The position numbers and the translations under genes were made by a program. Below are positions 10,454 through 20,927 of a DNA stretch of 64,000 nucleotides, one piece after another; the stretch's first letter is position 1; each line of letters starts with the position of its first letter. The DNA comes from Aggregatibacter segnis ATCC 33393. Its GTDB lineage: Bacteria > Pseudomonadota > Gammaproteobacteria > Enterobacterales > Pasteurellaceae. Below the pieces are notes generated by a model, which searched no databases, was not told where the DNA came from, and worked only from the letters and a program-made list of their open reading frames with translations. The stretch covers positions 283,359 to 347,358 of the forward strand of contig NZ_GL622200.1 in NCBI RefSeq assembly GCF_000185305.1. The letters are read 5' to 3'.

Positions 10454-11404
10454 ATGTTTAGCAAAATTTTATCGACAGGTAGCTATTTACCTCAACATAT
10501 TCGTACCAATGCTGATTTAGAAAAAATGGTAGATACTTCAGATGAGTGGATTGTTACCCGTTCCGGTATTCGTGAACGTCGCATTGCAGCACCGGATGAA
10601 ACCGTCTCTACCATGGGATTTGAAGCGGCCCAAAAAGCCATTGAAGCGGCAAACATCAATCCACAGGAAATTGATCTTATTTTAGTGGCGACAACCAGCA
10701 ATTCTCATGCTTATCCAAGCGCAGCTTGCCAAATTCAAGGGATGTTGGAGATTGATGATGCAATCGCGTTTGATTTGGCTGCAGCTTGTACCGGCTTTGT
10801 GTATGCGTTAGGTGTCGCTGATCAATTTATTCGTACCGGTAAAGTGAAAAAAGCGCTCGTGATTGGTTCTGATTTAAATTCCCGTAAGTTAGATGAAACA
10901 GACCGCAGCACTGTTGTGTTGTTTGGTGATGGGGCTGGCGCGGTTATTTTGGAAGCATCGGAACAAGAAGGGATTATTTCTACCCATTTACACGCCTCAG
11001 CAGATAAAAATGCCGCATTGTTACTTCCTCAGCCTGAGCGTGGCGTGGCAAAATCCGGCTATATCGAAATGCAAGGCAATGAAACCTTTAAATTGGCTGT
11101 GCGTGAACTTTCTAATGTGGTGGAAGAAACCCTTGCCGCCAATAATTTAGATAAAAAAGACATTGATTGGTTGGTGCCTCACCAAGCTAATTTACGTATT
11201 ATTTCGGCGACTGCGAAAAAATTAGATATGGATATGTCGCAAGTGGTGGTAACGCTGGATCGTTATGCCAATAATAGCGCGGCAACCGTGCCGGTCGCAT
11301 TGGATGAAGCGGTGCGTGATGGACGTATTCAGCGTGGTCAGTTGCTCCTTCTTGAAGCCTTTGGCGGTGGTTGGACTTGGGGTTCGGCTTTAGTGAGATT
11401 TTAG
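10454..11404 (+). CDS. fabH: Beta-ketoacyl-ACP synthase III
   Basis: Starts fatty-acid synthesis by condensing acetyl-CoA with malonyl-ACP. I start it at the ATG at 10454 ([19 protein letters not shown]), which aligns with the E. coli start and has ACGAG upstream; longer in-frame starts exist. The 316 residues keep the catalytic Cys in AAACTGF, His in PHQANLR and Asn in ANNSAATV, and end [14 protein letters not shown]. It lies 35 bases after plsX. Confidence 0.96.
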   Translation: MFSKILSTGSYLPQHIRTNADLEKMVDTSDEWIVTRSGIRERRIAAPDETVSTMGFEAAQKAIEAANINPQEIDLILVATTSNSHAYPSAACQIQGMLEIDDAIAFDLAAACTGFVYALGVADQFIRTGKVKKALVIGSDLNSRKLDETDRSTVVLFGDGAGAVILEASEQEGIISTHLHASADKNAALLLPQPERGVAKSGYIEMQGNETFKLAVRELSNVVEETLAANNLDKKDIDWLVPHQANLRIISATAKKLDMDMSQVVVTLDRYANNSAATVPVALDEAVRDGRIQRGQLLLLEAFGGGWTWGSALVRF

Positions 11405-11426
11405 ATAATCTGTTATTATTCGTGAA

Positions 11427-11456
11427 AAAAGTGCGGTTATTTTTGACCGCACTTTT
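11427..11456 (+). terminator. Inverted uptake-sequence pair between fabH and fabD
   Basis: AAAAGTGCGGT, an 8-base loop and ACCGCACTTTT form an 11-bp perfect hairpin ending in TTTT. Such inverted uptake sequences often act as terminators in Pasteurellaceae. Here it would split the fab cluster. Confidence 0.65.
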
Positions 11457-11511
11457 CGACTGTAACGCATATCGGAATAAATTGATTTATTTTTTAATAT
11501 AGGTAAGAGAC

Positions 11512-12450
11512 ATGAAAAAATTTGCAATGGTTTTCCCAGGACAAGGTTCACAAACGGTGGGAATGTTAGCGGAATTAGCCGGCGACTACCCAATTGTACA
11601 AGAAACTTTTAAACAAGCTTCAGAAGTATTGGGATATGATTTGTGGCAATTAGTGCAGGAAGGCCCTGTGGAAGAATTAAACAAAACATGGCAAACGCAG
11701 CCAGCGTTGTTAACGGCATCAGTGGCTGTTTATCGTGTATGGCAACAAAAATACCCGGCATTAAAACCAGAGGTGATGGCTGGTCATAGCTTAGGTGAAT
11801 ATTCTGCGTTGGTGTGTGCAGGTGTGTTAGATTTCCAAGATGCGGTTAAATTAGTGGAACTGCGCGGTAAGCTTATGCAACAAGCCGTACCGGAAGGTAC
11901 GGGGGCGATGTACGCGATCATTGGTTTAGACAATGACGCCATTATTAACGCCTGCAAACAAGCAGAACAGGGCGAAGTGGTTTCCGCTGTGAACTTCAAT
12001 TCACCGGGACAAGTCGTGATTGCCGGAGCGAAAGCCGCAGTAGAGCGCGCGGCTGCATTATGTAAAGAAGCCGGGGCTAAACGTGCATTACCGTTAGCGG
12101 TGAGTGTGCCTTCACATTGTGCTTTAATGAAACCAGCAGCAGATCAATTATCCGTTTCCTTAGAAAGTATTACGTTGAAAGAAGCAGGTGTTTCTGTTCT
12201 AAATAACGTAGATGTAAAAAATGAAATTGAAGCCGATGCGATTAGAAATGCCTTGGTTCGCCAACTTTATAGCCCGGTACGTTGGACGGAAACTGTAGAG
12301 AAAATGGCACAAAACGGTGTGGAAGTGTTGGTTGAAGTTGGCCCAGGTAAAGTGTTAAACGGGTTAACAAAACGCATCGTGGATTCCTTACAAGCGGTTT
12401 CTGTAAATGATGTTAAATCCCTCGATTCCGTCGAAGAAGTATTAGCATAA
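11512..12450 (+). CDS. fabD: Malonyl-CoA-ACP transacylase
   Basis: Loads malonyl groups onto acyl carrier protein. The 312 residues open MKKFAMVFPGQGSQTVGMLA with the oxyanion loop GQGSQ, and carry the nucleophile motif GHSLGEYSALVCAG near residue 92. VPSHCALMKPAA holds the catalytic His near 201, and VGPGKVLNGLTKRI closes the protein. It has a strong ribosome-binding site (TAGGTAAGAG) and is followed by fabG after 21 bases. Confidence 0.97.
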   Translation: MKKFAMVFPGQGSQTVGMLAELAGDYPIVQETFKQASEVLGYDLWQLVQEGPVEELNKTWQTQPALLTASVAVYRVWQQKYPALKPEVMAGHSLGEYSALVCAGVLDFQDAVKLVELRGKLMQQAVPEGTGAMYAIIGLDNDAIINACKQAEQGEVVSAVNFNSPGQVVIAGAKAAVERAAALCKEAGAKRALPLAVSVPSHCALMKPAADQLSVSLESITLKEAGVSVLNNVDVKNEIEADAIRNALVRQLYSPVRWTETVEKMAQNGVEVLVEVGPGKVLNGLTKRIVDSLQAVSVNDVKSLDSVEEVLA

Positions 12451-12471
12451 GAATAAAAAGGAGAGAAAGTT

Positions 12472-13200
12472 ATGCAAGGTAAAATTGCATTAGTGACAGG
12501 TGCAACCCGTGGTATTGGTCGTGCAGTAGCCGAAGAATTAGTATCAAAAGGCGCTTTTGTCATCGGTACAGCAACGTCTGAGAAAGGCGCTGAAAGTATT
12601 TCTGCCTATTTAGGTGAGAAAGGCAAAGGATTGGTATTAAATGTTGCCGATCAAGCTTCCATTGATGCGGTATTGGAACAGATCAAACAAGAATTTGGCG
12701 ACATTGATATTTTGGTGAATAACGCCGGTATTACCCGTGATAATTTGTTAATGCGCATGAAAGATGAAGAATGGTTCGATATTTTACAAACTAACTTGAG
12801 TTCTGTTTATCATCTTTCCAAAGCGATGCTACGCACTATGATGAAAAAACGTTTCGGGCGTATTATCAATATTGGTTCTGTCGTGGGTTCCATGGGCAAT
12901 GCCGGTCAGACAAATTATTGCGCGGCAAAAGCAGGTCTCATTGGTTTCAGTAAAGCCTTAGCAAAAGAAGTGGCTTCCCGTGGTATTACGGTAAACGTCG
13001 TAGCACCGGGTTTTATCGCGACCGATATGACAGACGTATTAAGTGAAGAGTTAAAAAATAACTTATTAACTCAAATCCCGGCAGGCCGTTTGGGTGAGCC
13101 GAAAGATATCGCTAAAGCCGTGGCATTTTTGGCCTCTGAGGATGCGGCTTATATTAACGGCACAACGTTGCACGTTAACGGCGGCATGTACATGAGCTAA
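12472..13200 (+). CDS. fabG: 3-oxoacyl-ACP reductase
   Basis: NADPH-dependent reduction of beta-ketoacyl-ACP in elongation. A 242-residue short-chain dehydrogenase with the cofactor motif TGATRGIGRA, NNAGITRDNLLM, catalytic Ser in IGSVVGSMGNAGQ, and the YxxxK pair in NYCAAKAGLIGFSKAL. The C-terminal GTTLHVNGGMYMS matches the FabG end. Preceded by AGGAGAG. Confidence 0.97.
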   Translation: MQGKIALVTGATRGIGRAVAEELVSKGAFVIGTATSEKGAESISAYLGEKGKGLVLNVADQASIDAVLEQIKQEFGDIDILVNNAGITRDNLLMRMKDEEWFDILQTNLSSVYHLSKAMLRTMMKKRFGRIINIGSVVGSMGNAGQTNYCAAKAGLIGFSKALAKEVASRGITVNVVAPGFIATDMTDVLSEELKNNLLTQIPAGRLGEPKDIAKAVAFLASEDAAYINGTTLHVNGGMYMS

Positions 13201-13469
13201 GCGCTATTTAGCAAAAGGTTACTCGCAGCAAAGCGGATAAAAGCAATAGCCAAACGTGTGGCTTAGTGTTAAAATCCCTTCGCAATGTAACTTGGTTAGG
13301 TCATTCAAGGGTTCGTGGAAGACGTAACTATTTTTTCACTGTATGGTTTTGTGAAAATTCAATGTTTTTGAGGTTTGACCTCTCACCGGAAATATTGCAA
13401 ATTTTTTACAAATACATACACTACTTAACTTATCGCAATGAGCGTAAACTTAAACATAGGAAGAAACAA

Positions 13470-13700
13470 ATGAGCATTGAAGAACGCGTAAAAAAAATCA
13501 TCGTTGAACAATTAGGCGTGAAAGAAGAAGATGTAAAATCTGAAGCGTCTTTCGTTGAAGATTTAGGTGCGGATTCTTTAGATACTGTTGAATTAGTTAT
13601 GGCTTTAGAAGAAGAATTCGATATCGAAATTCCAGATGAAGAAGCTGAAAAAATCACAACAGTTCAATCAGCAATTGATTACGTTCAAAACAATCAATAA
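13470..13700 (+). CDS. acpP: Acyl carrier protein
   Basis: The 76-residue carrier of growing acyl chains. It starts at the ATG at 13470 with ATAGGAAGAA upstream; an open frame continues upstream to 13266 but has no family resemblance. [17 protein letters not shown] and the phosphopantetheine site [18 protein letters not shown] with Ser36 are present, and the protein is strongly acidic as expected. The 269-base gap after fabG probably holds its own promoter. fabF, which follows acpP in E. coli, is absent here. Confidence 0.97.
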   Translation: MSIEERVKKIIVEQLGVKEEDVKSEASFVEDLGADSLDTVELVMALEEEFDIEIPDEEAEKITTVQSAIDYVQNNQ

Positions 13701-13710
13701 TTGATTTTCT

Positions 13711-13745
13711 AATTTAGGCGGTTTTTATAACCGCCTAAATTTTAT
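13711..13745 (+). terminator. Rho-independent terminator of acpP
   Basis: A 13-bp perfect stem (AATTTAGGCGGTT, loop TTTAT, AACCGCCTAAATT) ending in a T run, 10 bases after the acpP stop. Confidence 0.85.
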
Positions 13746-13891
13746 CTAGCCTCAGCGTATTCCCTCCATAAAAAACGCCGTAAAAACTTACCGCACTTTA
13801 TTGAAATTTTTCTTGAAATCAGTAAACTAGCGCACAATTTTTTGGCCTTGTTTTATGCAAGCTAAAAAATCACATCTTTATAAACTTTAAA

Positions 13892-13909
13892 TGTTACCTG
13901 TGAGTAACA
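13892..13909. promoter_or_regulatory. Operator-like dyad before the MFS gene
   Basis: TGTTAC-CTGTGA-GTAACA is a perfect 6+6 dyad with a 6-base centre. It lies 8 bases after a possible -10 box (TATAAA, 13879-13884) and just before the ribosome-binding site, a position suited to repression. The G-N14-C layout is reminiscent of TyrR boxes, but the regulator is unknown. Confidence 0.45.
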
Positions 13910-13924
13910 GAAGGACAATTCAAC

Positions 13925-15151
13925 ATGACTACAAAAGTAAATAGCTATGGCTGGAAAGCCTTGCTAGGCTCCGCCGTCGGGTATGCGATGGACGGTTTCG
14001 ATCTTCTTATCCTCGGTTTTATGTTAAGTGCCATATCTGCCGATTTGGGGTTAACCCCAGCGCAAGGTGGTTCTTTAGTAACTTGGACATTGGTTGGTGC
14101 TGTTTTCGGTGGCATCGTTTTCGGTGCATTAAGTGATAAATATGGCCGTGTGCGCGTGTTAACGTGGACGATCATTCTTTTTGCGGTATTTACCGGTTTA
14201 TGTGCATTGGCGCAAGGTTATTGGGATTTACTGATTTATCGCACCATTGCCGGTATCGGTTTAGGTGGTGAGTTTGGGATTGGCATGGCATTAGCGGCGG
14301 AAGCTTGGCCGGCACGTCACCGTGCGAAAGCTGCCTCTTATGTGGCGCTTGGCTGGCAGGTTGGGGTGTTAGGCGCGGCATTGTTAACTCCATTATTACT
14401 GCCACAAATCGGTTGGCGTGGCATGTTTGTGGTGGGCATTTTCCCCGCATTTGTCGCGTGGTATTTACGTGCCCGTTTGCATGAACCTGAAATTTTTGTG
14501 CAAAAACAGACCGCACTTCCAAAACCAACAAACCGTTGGGCATCTAAATTGGAGTCATTCAAGTTATTAGTGAAAGATAAAGCCACTGCGAAAGTCAGTT
14601 TGGGCGTGGTCATCCTGACCTCCGTACAAAACTTCGGTTATTACGGCATTATGATTTGGATGCCGAATTTCCTTTCCAAACAACTTGGTTTTAGCTTGAC
14701 GAAATCCGGTGTATGGACGGCAGTGACCGTTTGCGGCATGATGGCCGGCATCTGGATTTTCGGGCGTTTGGCTGATCGTATCGGACGTAAACCAAGCTTC
14801 CTCTTGTTCCAAGCTGGGGCTGTCGTCAGTATCATCGCCTATTCTCAATTAACGGATCCGAATACCATGTTAATTGCCGGAGCATTCTTAGGGATGTTTG
14901 TTAATGGTATGATGGGCGGCTACGGTGCTTTAATGGCAGAAGCCTATCCAACTCAAGCACGCGCTACTGCGCAAAACGTGTTGTTTAACTTAGGACGTGC
15001 TGTGGGCGGCTTTGGCCCGGTAGCCGTGGGCGCAGTGGTTTCCGCATATTCCTTCCAAACCGCCATTGCCTTTTTAGCCGTGATTTATGTCATCGATATG
15101 TTAGCAACAGTGTGTTTAGTGCCGGAATTAAAAGGCAAAGAGTTACATTAA
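13925..15151 (+). CDS. MFS transporter, sugar acid / aromatic acid symporter type
   Basis: A 408-residue major facilitator with twelve predicted membrane helices. The N-terminal YAMDGFDLLILGFMLSAI resembles the acid:H+ symporter branch (AAHS and sialate/sugar-acid porters). The loop 2-3 motif GALSDKYGRVRVL and its C-terminal counterpart GRLADRIGRKPSFL are both present, as is GLGGEFGIGMALAAE in helix 4-5. The substrate cannot be told from sequence; organic or sugar acids are most likely. It stands alone between acpP and rho, with a dyad operator upstream and a terminator downstream, which suggests an independently regulated uptake gene. Confidence 0.8.
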   Translation: MTTKVNSYGWKALLGSAVGYAMDGFDLLILGFMLSAISADLGLTPAQGGSLVTWTLVGAVFGGIVFGALSDKYGRVRVLTWTIILFAVFTGLCALAQGYWDLLIYRTIAGIGLGGEFGIGMALAAEAWPARHRAKAASYVALGWQVGVLGAALLTPLLLPQIGWRGMFVVGIFPAFVAWYLRARLHEPEIFVQKQTALPKPTNRWASKLESFKLLVKDKATAKVSLGVVILTSVQNFGYYGIMIWMPNFLSKQLGFSLTKSGVWTAVTVCGMMAGIWIFGRLADRIGRKPSFLLFQAGAVVSIIAYSQLTDPNTMLIAGAFLGMFVNGMMGGYGALMAEAYPTQARATAQNVLFNLGRAVGGFGPVAVGAVVSAYSFQTAIAFLAVIYVIDMLATVCLVPELKGKELH

Positions 15152-15157
15152 TGCGAT

Positions 15158-15200
15158 AAAAGTGCGGTTGAAAAATGAAATGTTTTTTCACCGCACTTTT
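15158..15200 (+). terminator. Inverted uptake-sequence terminator after the MFS gene
   Basis: AAAAGTGCGGTTGAAAAA pairs with TTTTTTCACCGCACTTTT around a short loop, 6 bases after the stop codon. Confidence 0.7.
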
Positions 15201-15223
15201 TAAATTCATAAAATGCTATAAAC

Positions 15224-15261
15224 AAAAAGCCGCTTTTGACATGATCAAAAGCGGCTTTTTT
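15224..15261 (-). terminator. Terminator of rho (bidirectional form)
   Basis: A 16-bp perfect stem (AAAAAGCCGCTTTTGA with its complement, 5-base loop), A-rich on one side and T-rich on the other, located 20 bases after the rho stop. It can also back up termination from the MFS side. Confidence 0.85.
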
Positions 15262-15280
15262 GTTGAAAGTGCGGTGAGAA

Positions 15281-16543
15281 TTATGAGCGTTTCATAATCT
15301 CAAAGAACTCTTCGTTGGTTTTCGCCACAGCGAGTTTATCGATAAGGAACTCCATCGCTTCCACTTCACCCATCGGATTAAGGATTTTTCGTAGGATCCA
15401 CATTTTTTGCAGCTCGTCAGGGGTGGTGAGCAAGTCTTCTTTACGGGTACCTGAACGATTAAAGTCGATAGCCGGGAACACACGTTTTTCCGCAATTTTA
15501 CGGGAAAGATGTAATTCCATGTTACCTGTACCTTTAAATTCTTCGAAGATGACTTCGTCCATTTTAGAACCGGTATCCACTAATGCGGTGGCGATAATGG
15601 TTAAGCTACCGCCTTCTTCCACGTTACGCGCTGCACCGAAGAAACGTTTTGGACGGTGTAATGCATTGGCATCCACACCACCGGATAAAATCTTACCGGA
15701 TGCCGGTGTCACGGTATTGTAAGCACGTGCTAAACGGGTGATGGAGTCGAGCAAAATCACCACATCTTTTTTGTGTTCTACAGAACGTTTGGCTTTTTCA
15801 ATCACCATTTCTGCCACTTGGACGTGACGGGTTGCGGGTTCATCGAAGGTAGAGGCAATCACTTCGCCTTTTACGGAGCGTTGCATTTCAGTTACCTCTT
15901 CCGGGCGCTCATCGATCAATAACACAATAAGCTCCACATCAGGGTAGTTGTGGGTAATGCTTTGTGCAATATTTTGCAACAACATGGTTTTACCCGCTTT
16001 CGGTGGCGCCACGATCAAACCACGTTGACCTTTCCCGATAGGGGAGGCTAAATCTAAAATACGGGCGGTTAAATCTTCGGTAGATCCGTTGCCGCGTTCC
16101 ATTCTTAAACGGGAGTTGGCATGTAATGGGGTTAAGTTTTCGAAAAGGATTTTGCTGCGGGAAACTTCCGGTTTGTCGTCATTGACTTGGTCAACTTTAA
16201 GGAGAGCAAAGTAGCGTTCTCCTTCTTTTGGCGGTCGAATTTTCCCTTCGATTTTATCCCCGGTTTGCAAATTGAAACGACGAATTTGGCTTGGAGAAAC
16301 GTAGATGTCATCCGGGCCGGCTAAATAGGAACTGTCTGCCGAACGTAGAAATCCAAAACCGTCCGGTAAAATTTCCAAAACGCCGCCGCCGAAAATATCT
16401 TCTCCGCCTTTCGCGTGTTGTTTCAAAATGGCAAAAACGATGTCTTGTTTGCGTAAACGGGCTAAATTTTCCAAACCCATTTGGTCTTCGCCGAGTTTCA
16501 CGAGATCGGAAACAGGCATATTTTTAAGTTCTGTAAGATGCAT
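15281..16543 (-). CDS. rho: Transcription termination factor Rho
   Basis: The hexameric RNA helicase that ends transcription of untranslated RNA. The 420 residues open [20 protein letters not shown]. The RNA-binding cold-shock-like domain (residues 50-125) has [13 protein letters not shown]. The P-loop is [12 protein letters not shown] near 178-189, the Q-loop and R-loop region includes [21 protein letters not shown], and [13 protein letters not shown] is present. Full length for the family and fully intact. Confidence 0.98.
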   Translation of the reverse strand: MHLTELKNMPVSDLVKLGEDQMGLENLARLRKQDIVFAILKQHAKGGEDIFGGGVLEILPDGFGFLRSADSSYLAGPDDIYVSPSQIRRFNLQTGDKIEGKIRPPKEGERYFALLKVDQVNDDKPEVSRSKILFENLTPLHANSRLRMERGNGSTEDLTARILDLASPIGKGQRGLIVAPPKAGKTMLLQNIAQSITHNYPDVELIVLLIDERPEEVTEMQRSVKGEVIASTFDEPATRHVQVAEMVIEKAKRSVEHKKDVVILLDSITRLARAYNTVTPASGKILSGGVDANALHRPKRFFGAARNVEEGGSLTIIATALVDTGSKMDEVIFEEFKGTGNMELHLSRKIAEKRVFPAIDFNRSGTRKEDLLTTPDELQKMWILRKILNPMGEVEAMEFLIDKLAVAKTNEEFFEIMKRS

Positions 16544-16613
16544 AATTAATTTGAAAGTTATTTAGATTAGATGAATTAGAAATAAATGAATGGGGTATTT
16601 GAAATTGGCGCGT

Positions 16614-16642
16614 AAATTAGCATTAAATTCAAGCACTGTCTA
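16614..16642 (-). promoter_or_regulatory. Possible rho promoter
   Basis: On the minus strand TAGACA (16637-16642) is followed after 17 bases by TAATTT (16614-16619), giving a leader of about 65 bases. The 298-base gap between rho and rhlB also contains an uptake sequence near 16696 but no gene. Confidence 0.35.
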
Positions 16643-16841
16643 GTTTTTAGCTGAGTTTTTCTTGTTTTGCTTGATTGGCTTCAAATCGTATAGAAAAAGT
16701 GCGGTCATTTTTGACAGTGTTTTTAGCGCGGACTTTAATTTTTCTTGTTTTATTTACTGCAATTCGCACTGATGAATTTTTGGTGGATTTGCTTGGTTCG
16801 TGCTATTCTTAGCGGCAATTTTTTATAATGAATTTGAGACT

Positions 16842-18098
16842 ATGCAACAGAATTATTTGAGCTCGGCACGTTTTGCTGATTTTCCGCTACATCCTTTGGT
16901 GTTACAGGCGTTGAACGATAAAGGATTTGAATTTTGTACGCCGATTCAGGCGCTTTCACTGCCCGTGACTTTACGAGGAAAAGATGTCGCAGGGCAAGCC
17001 CAAACCGGCACGGGAAAAACAATCGCATTTTTGACCGCACTTTTTCACCATTTATTAACCCATCCAACTGAGACAGATAAGAATCAACCGCGTGCGTTGA
17101 TTTTAGCGCCGACCCGAGAATTGGCAGTGCAAATTGAACATGATGCGCAGATTTTCTTAAAAACAACGAAATTTAAGACCGCACTTGCTTATGGTGGTGA
17201 TGGCTATGATAAGCAATTAAAAGCCATCGAAAACGGCGTGGATGTGCTTATTGGCACGACCGGACGCGTCATTGATTATGTGAAGCAGGGCATTATCCGC
17301 TTGGATCAGATTCAAACGGTGGTGTTGGATGAAGCGGATCGGATGTTTGATTTAGGTTTTATTCGCGATATTCGTTATTTATTGCGTAAATGTCCGCCTC
17401 CGCAACAACGTCTGACAATGTTGTTTTCCGCCACGCTGTCTTACAAAGTGCGCGAACTTGCCTTTGAAGATATGAATGATCCGGAATACGTAGAAATTGA
17501 GCCGGAACAAAAAACCGGGCAGCAAATTAAAGAAGAATTATTTTACCCGTCTAACCAAGATAAAATTCCGCTATTGCTCACGTTGTTAGAAGAAGAATGG
17601 CCGGAGCGTTGCATTATCTTCGCTAACACGAAACATCAATGTGAGGCGATTTGGGGCTATTTAGCCGCGGATGGACACCGTGTTGGTTTGTTAACCGGCG
17701 ATGTGGCGCAGAAAAAACGTCTTTCTTTGTTGAAACAATTTACCGATGGCGATTTGGACATTTTAGTGGCCACAGATGTGGCAGCGCGTGGGTTGCACAT
17801 TGCAGAGGTGACACATGTGTTTAACTATGATTTGCCGGATGATCGGGAAGATTATGTGCACCGTATAGGGCGTACCGGACGCGCGGGCGAAAGCGGGATT
17901 TCCATTAGCTTTGCTTGTGAGCAATACGCTATGAATTTACCGGCAATTGAAGAATATATCGGGCATAGTATTCCGGTGAGTCAATATGATCCGAATGCAT
18001 TATTGCAGGATATTCCGCAGCCTTATCGGTTAAAACGGGAAGGTAATTTTAGCGCACCGAACAATCAACGTCGTAAGCCGTTTTGCGCGAAACGCTAG
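16842..18098 (+). CDS. rhlB: ATP-dependent RNA helicase RhlB
   Basis: The DEAD-box helicase of the RNA degradosome, which unwinds RNA for RNase E and PNPase. I start it at the ATG at 16842 ([20 protein letters not shown], 418 residues), matching the E. coli start; an open frame extends 14 codons further. It has the Q motif [11 protein letters not shown]-loop [21 protein letters not shown], and [10 protein letters not shown]. The C-terminal tail is shorter and less arginine-rich than in E. coli. A TATAAT lies only 12 bases before the ATG. Confidence 0.95.
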   Translation: MQQNYLSSARFADFPLHPLVLQALNDKGFEFCTPIQALSLPVTLRGKDVAGQAQTGTGKTIAFLTALFHHLLTHPTETDKNQPRALILAPTRELAVQIEHDAQIFLKTTKFKTALAYGGDGYDKQLKAIENGVDVLIGTTGRVIDYVKQGIIRLDQIQTVVLDEADRMFDLGFIRDIRYLLRKCPPPQQRLTMLFSATLSYKVRELAFEDMNDPEYVEIEPEQKTGQQIKEELFYPSNQDKIPLLLTLLEEEWPERCIIFANTKHQCEAIWGYLAADGHRVGLLTGDVAQKKRLSLLKQFTDGDLDILVATDVAARGLHIAEVTHVFNYDLPDDREDYVHRIGRTGRAGESGISISFACEQYAMNLPAIEEYIGHSIPVSQYDPNALLQDIPQPYRLKREGNFSAPNNQRRKPFCAKR

Positions 18099-18106
18099 TC
18101 AAAAGA

Positions 18107-18135
18107 TTGGCGGGTATTTTATTCAGTGTTAAAAT
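18107..18135 (+). promoter_or_regulatory. Predicted promoter of the rsfS-mrdA operon
   Basis: TTGGCG (18107-18112) and TAAAAT (18130-18135) are spaced by 17 bases, 29 bases before the rsfS start. Confidence 0.55.
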
Positions 18136-18164
18136 TCGCGCCTTTTGTCAATTGAGGAAAAATA

Positions 18165-18473
18165 ATGTTATTAGTCGATTTCGTGGTGAATAAGTTAGAT
18201 GATTTAAAAGCCACTGATATTCTGCCTTTAAACGTGAAAGGAAAATCGTCCATCACCGATACCATGATTCTTTGCACCGGCACGTCTTCTCGTCACGTGT
18301 CTTCCTTGGCGCAGAAATTAATCACCGAATGTAAACTTGCCGGCATTGACGTGTTTGGCGATGAAGGCAAAGAAACAGCGGATTGGGTGGTTGTCGATTT
18401 GGGCGAGGCTATCGTGCATATCATGCAGGCAGAAAGCCGCGAAATGTATCAATTAGAAAAACTTTGGGCATAG
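18165..18473 (+). CDS. rsfS: Ribosomal silencing factor RsfS
   Basis: A 102-residue protein that binds L14 on the 50S subunit and blocks subunit joining in starvation. The segments [16 protein letters not shown] (with a leading S in place of D), [20 protein letters not shown] and YQLEKLW mark the RsfS/Iojap family. Start preceded by TGAGGAAA. It leads the conserved rsfS-rlmH-mrdA-rodA order. Confidence 0.95.
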   Translation: MLLVDFVVNKLDDLKATDILPLNVKGKSSITDTMILCTGTSSRHVSSLAQKLITECKLAGIDVFGDEGKETADWVVVDLGEAIVHIMQAESREMYQLEKLWA

Positions 18474-18521
18474 GGCACATAAAGTGCGGTCGTTTTTCAC
18501 GACGTTTTTTGAGGCGCGAGA

Positions 18522-18989
18522 ATGAAAATTCAGTTAATTGCCGTTGGAACCAAAATGCCGGCGTGGGTGACTACGGGATTCGAGGAATACCAACGTCGCT
18601 TTCCAAAAGACATGCCTTTTGAATTAATCGAAATACCTGCCGGTAAACGGGGTAAAAATGCCGATATTAAACGGATTTTAGAACAGGAAGGTAAAGCCAT
18701 GTTGGCGGCGGCCGGAAAGGGTAAAATCGTGACATTGGATATTCCCGGTAAACCGTGGACGACCGAACAATTAGCGCAACAGCTGGAAGGTTGGAAAAAT
18801 GACGGACGTGATGTCTGTTTACTTATCGGCGGACCAGAAGGGCTTTCACCTGAATGTAAGATGGCCGCTGAACAAAGTTGGTCGCTATCGCCTTTAACCT
18901 TGCCACATCCGTTAGTACGCGTGGTGGTAGCAGAAAGCTTGTATCGTGCCTGGTCATTAACCACTAATCATCCTTATCATCGAGAATAA
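18522..18989 (+). CDS. rlmH: 23S rRNA (pseudouridine1915-N3)-methyltransferase RlmH
   Basis: Methylates pseudouridine 1915 in helix 69 of 23S rRNA. The 155-residue SPOUT enzyme opens [19 protein letters not shown], carries the knotted SAM site [13 protein letters not shown] and ends [14 protein letters not shown], the conserved C-terminus needed for activity. Its stop codon abuts the mrdA start with no gap, so the two are translationally coupled. Confidence 0.97.
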   Translation: MKIQLIAVGTKMPAWVTTGFEEYQRRFPKDMPFELIEIPAGKRGKNADIKRILEQEGKAMLAAAGKGKIVTLDIPGKPWTTEQLAQQLEGWKNDGRDVCLLIGGPEGLSPECKMAAEQSWSLSPLTLPHPLVRVVVAESLYRAWSLTTNHPYHRE

Positions 18990-20927
18990 ATGAACTTAAA
19001 GAAATTACTGTCTCAGCCACAATACGATCCGATTCGTGATAAAAAAGCCGAGCGCAATTTATTTGCTCGTCGCGCTTTGGTGTCATTTATCGGCGTTTTG
19101 GCTTTGTCGGCAATTTTAGTGCTGAATCTCTATGGCTTACAGGTGGTCAATTACGACAGCTATCAAACCCGCTCTAACGGAAACCGCATTAAATTGTTGC
19201 CGTTGCCGCCTACACGCGGGCTGATTTACGATCGTAACGGTCACTTATTGGCAGAAAATTTGACCTTCTTTGGGTTATATATCGTGCCGGAAAAAGTGGA
19301 AAATTTAGACCGCACTTTTGAAGAATTGAAAGTATTGGTCGGTTTAACGGATACGGATATCGAAAACTTTAAAAAAGAACGTCAACGTTCTTCGCGCTAT
19401 ACGCCAATTTTGTTGAAACCAAATCTAACAGAAGAACAAATCGCCCGTTTTTCGGTGAATCAATATAATTTCCCAAGTTTGGATGTGAAGCCTTATTTTA
19501 AACGGCATTATCTCTATGGCGAGCCGTTGACCCATATTTTGGGCTATGTGTCGAAGATTAATGATCGTGATGTAGAGCGTTTAAAGAAAGAAGAAAAATT
19601 AGCTAACTATGCGGGCACCCATGATTTAGGCAAGTTAGGCATTGAACGCTATTATGAGGAAGCGCTACACGGCACCACCGGTTTTGAAGAAGTGGAAGTG
19701 AACAGCCGTGGCAAAGTGATTCGTAAATTACGCGAACAGCCGGCAGTGGCAGGAAAAAGTATTCATCTCACCATTGATTTGAATTTGCAACTTTATGTTA
19801 CCGATTTATTAGCGGGGCAAAAAGGTGCCGTTGTGGTGATAGATCCGAAAGATAACAGCGTGTTAGCGATGGTTTCCGTGCCGAGTTATGACAATAATTT
19901 GTTTGTGGACGGTATTTCAGCGGAGGCTTATAGCCGCTTGTTAAACGATCCGAACCGTCCCTTATACAGCCGTGTGACACAAGGGGCTTATCCACCGGCA
20001 TCGACGGTGAAACCGTTTATTGCGGTTTCTGCGTTGCAGGAAAATGTGATTACACCGGAAATGACGATTTCTGATCCCGGTTATTGGGTTTTGCCGAATA
20101 CCACGAAACGTTTTCGCGATTGGCGTAAAGGCGGGCATGGCATGACGGATTTAAATAAAGCCATTACCGAATCTTCCGATACCTATTTTTATCAAACCGC
20201 CTATAACATGGGGATTGATCGCTTGTCTGATTGGATGAAGCGCTTTGGGTTTGGTGTGCCGACCGGTATTGATATTCAGGAAGAAACTGCTGCGAATATG
20301 CCGACCCGAGAGTGGAAGCAAAAACGCTACAAAAAACCGTGGGTACAAGGCGATACGATTTCTGTGGGAATCGGGCAAGGCTACTGGACGGCAACCCCTT
20401 TACAATTAGCAAAAGCGACGAGCGTGCTAGTGAATAACGGTAAAGTTAATACACCGCATTTAATGAAAAATATTGAGGGGGCGGTAGTCGAACCTTATAA
20501 AGATCCGTTGCTATATGAAGATATTACCGAACCAAAACAATACTATTGGGATGTGGCCAAGCGCGGTATGTATAACGTGGTGAATTCTGCAGCAGGAACC
20601 GGGCGTAAGGCATTTGCCGGAACACCTTATCGTGTGGCGGGTAAATCAGGAACGGCTCAGGTGTTCAGTTTGAAGGAGAATCAGAGCTACAATGCCGGAG
20701 CGTTAAAAAAAGAATTGCATGACCATGCTTGGTTTACCGCTTTTGCGCCTTATGATAATCCACAAATCGTGGTGGCAATGATTTTGGAAAATGCGGGCGG
20801 TGGTTCCAGTAATGCCGCGCCTGTCGTTAGAAAAATTATGGACTATTATTTTAAGCAAAGTAACGGACAAACAACGGAAGAAATACTGACACCAACAATG
20901 TCGGGAGCGCCAAATGAAAATGAATGA
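18990..20927 (+). CDS. mrdA: Penicillin-binding protein 2
   Basis: The transpeptidase of the elongasome, which works with RodA and MreBCD in side-wall growth. The 645 residues include one membrane anchor near 28-50, the dimerisation domain with [16 protein letters not shown], and the transpeptidase domain. That domain has the active-site SxxK as ASTVKPF, a SxD motif in [10 protein letters not shown] and the KSGT box in [11 protein letters not shown]. Full length, intact, and coupled to both neighbours: zero gap from rlmH and a 14-base overlap with rodA. Confidence 0.97.
   Translation: MNLKKLLSQPQYDPIRDKKAERNLFARRALVSFIGVLALSAILVLNLYGLQVVNYDSYQTRSNGNRIKLLPLPPTRGLIYDRNGHLLAENLTFFGLYIVPEKVENLDRTFEELKVLVGLTDTDIENFKKERQRSSRYTPILLKPNLTEEQIARFSVNQYNFPSLDVKPYFKRHYLYGEPLTHILGYVSKINDRDVERLKKEEKLANYAGTHDLGKLGIERYYEEALHGTTGFEEVEVNSRGKVIRKLREQPAVAGKSIHLTIDLNLQLYVTDLLAGQKGAVVVIDPKDNSVLAMVSVPSYDNNLFVDGISAEAYSRLLNDPNRPLYSRVTQGAYPPASTVKPFIAVSALQENVITPEMTISDPGYWVLPNTTKRFRDWRKGGHGMTDLNKAITESSDTYFYQTAYNMGIDRLSDWMKRFGFGVPTGIDIQEETAANMPTREWKQKRYKKPWVQGDTISVGIGQGYWTATPLQLAKATSVLVNNGKVNTPHLMKNIEGAVVEPYKDPLLYEDITEPKQYYWDVAKRGMYNVVNSAAGTGRKAFAGTPYRVAGKSGTAQVFSLKENQSYNAGALKKELHDHAWFTAFAPYDNPQIVVAMILENAGGGSSNAAPVVRKIMDYYFKQSNGQTTEEILTPTMSGAPNENE

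Noticed and set aside
13266-13469. 68-codon extension in front of acyl carrier protein
   Set aside because: No similarity to any ACP, and the known ACP start at 13470 has a good ribosome-binding site.
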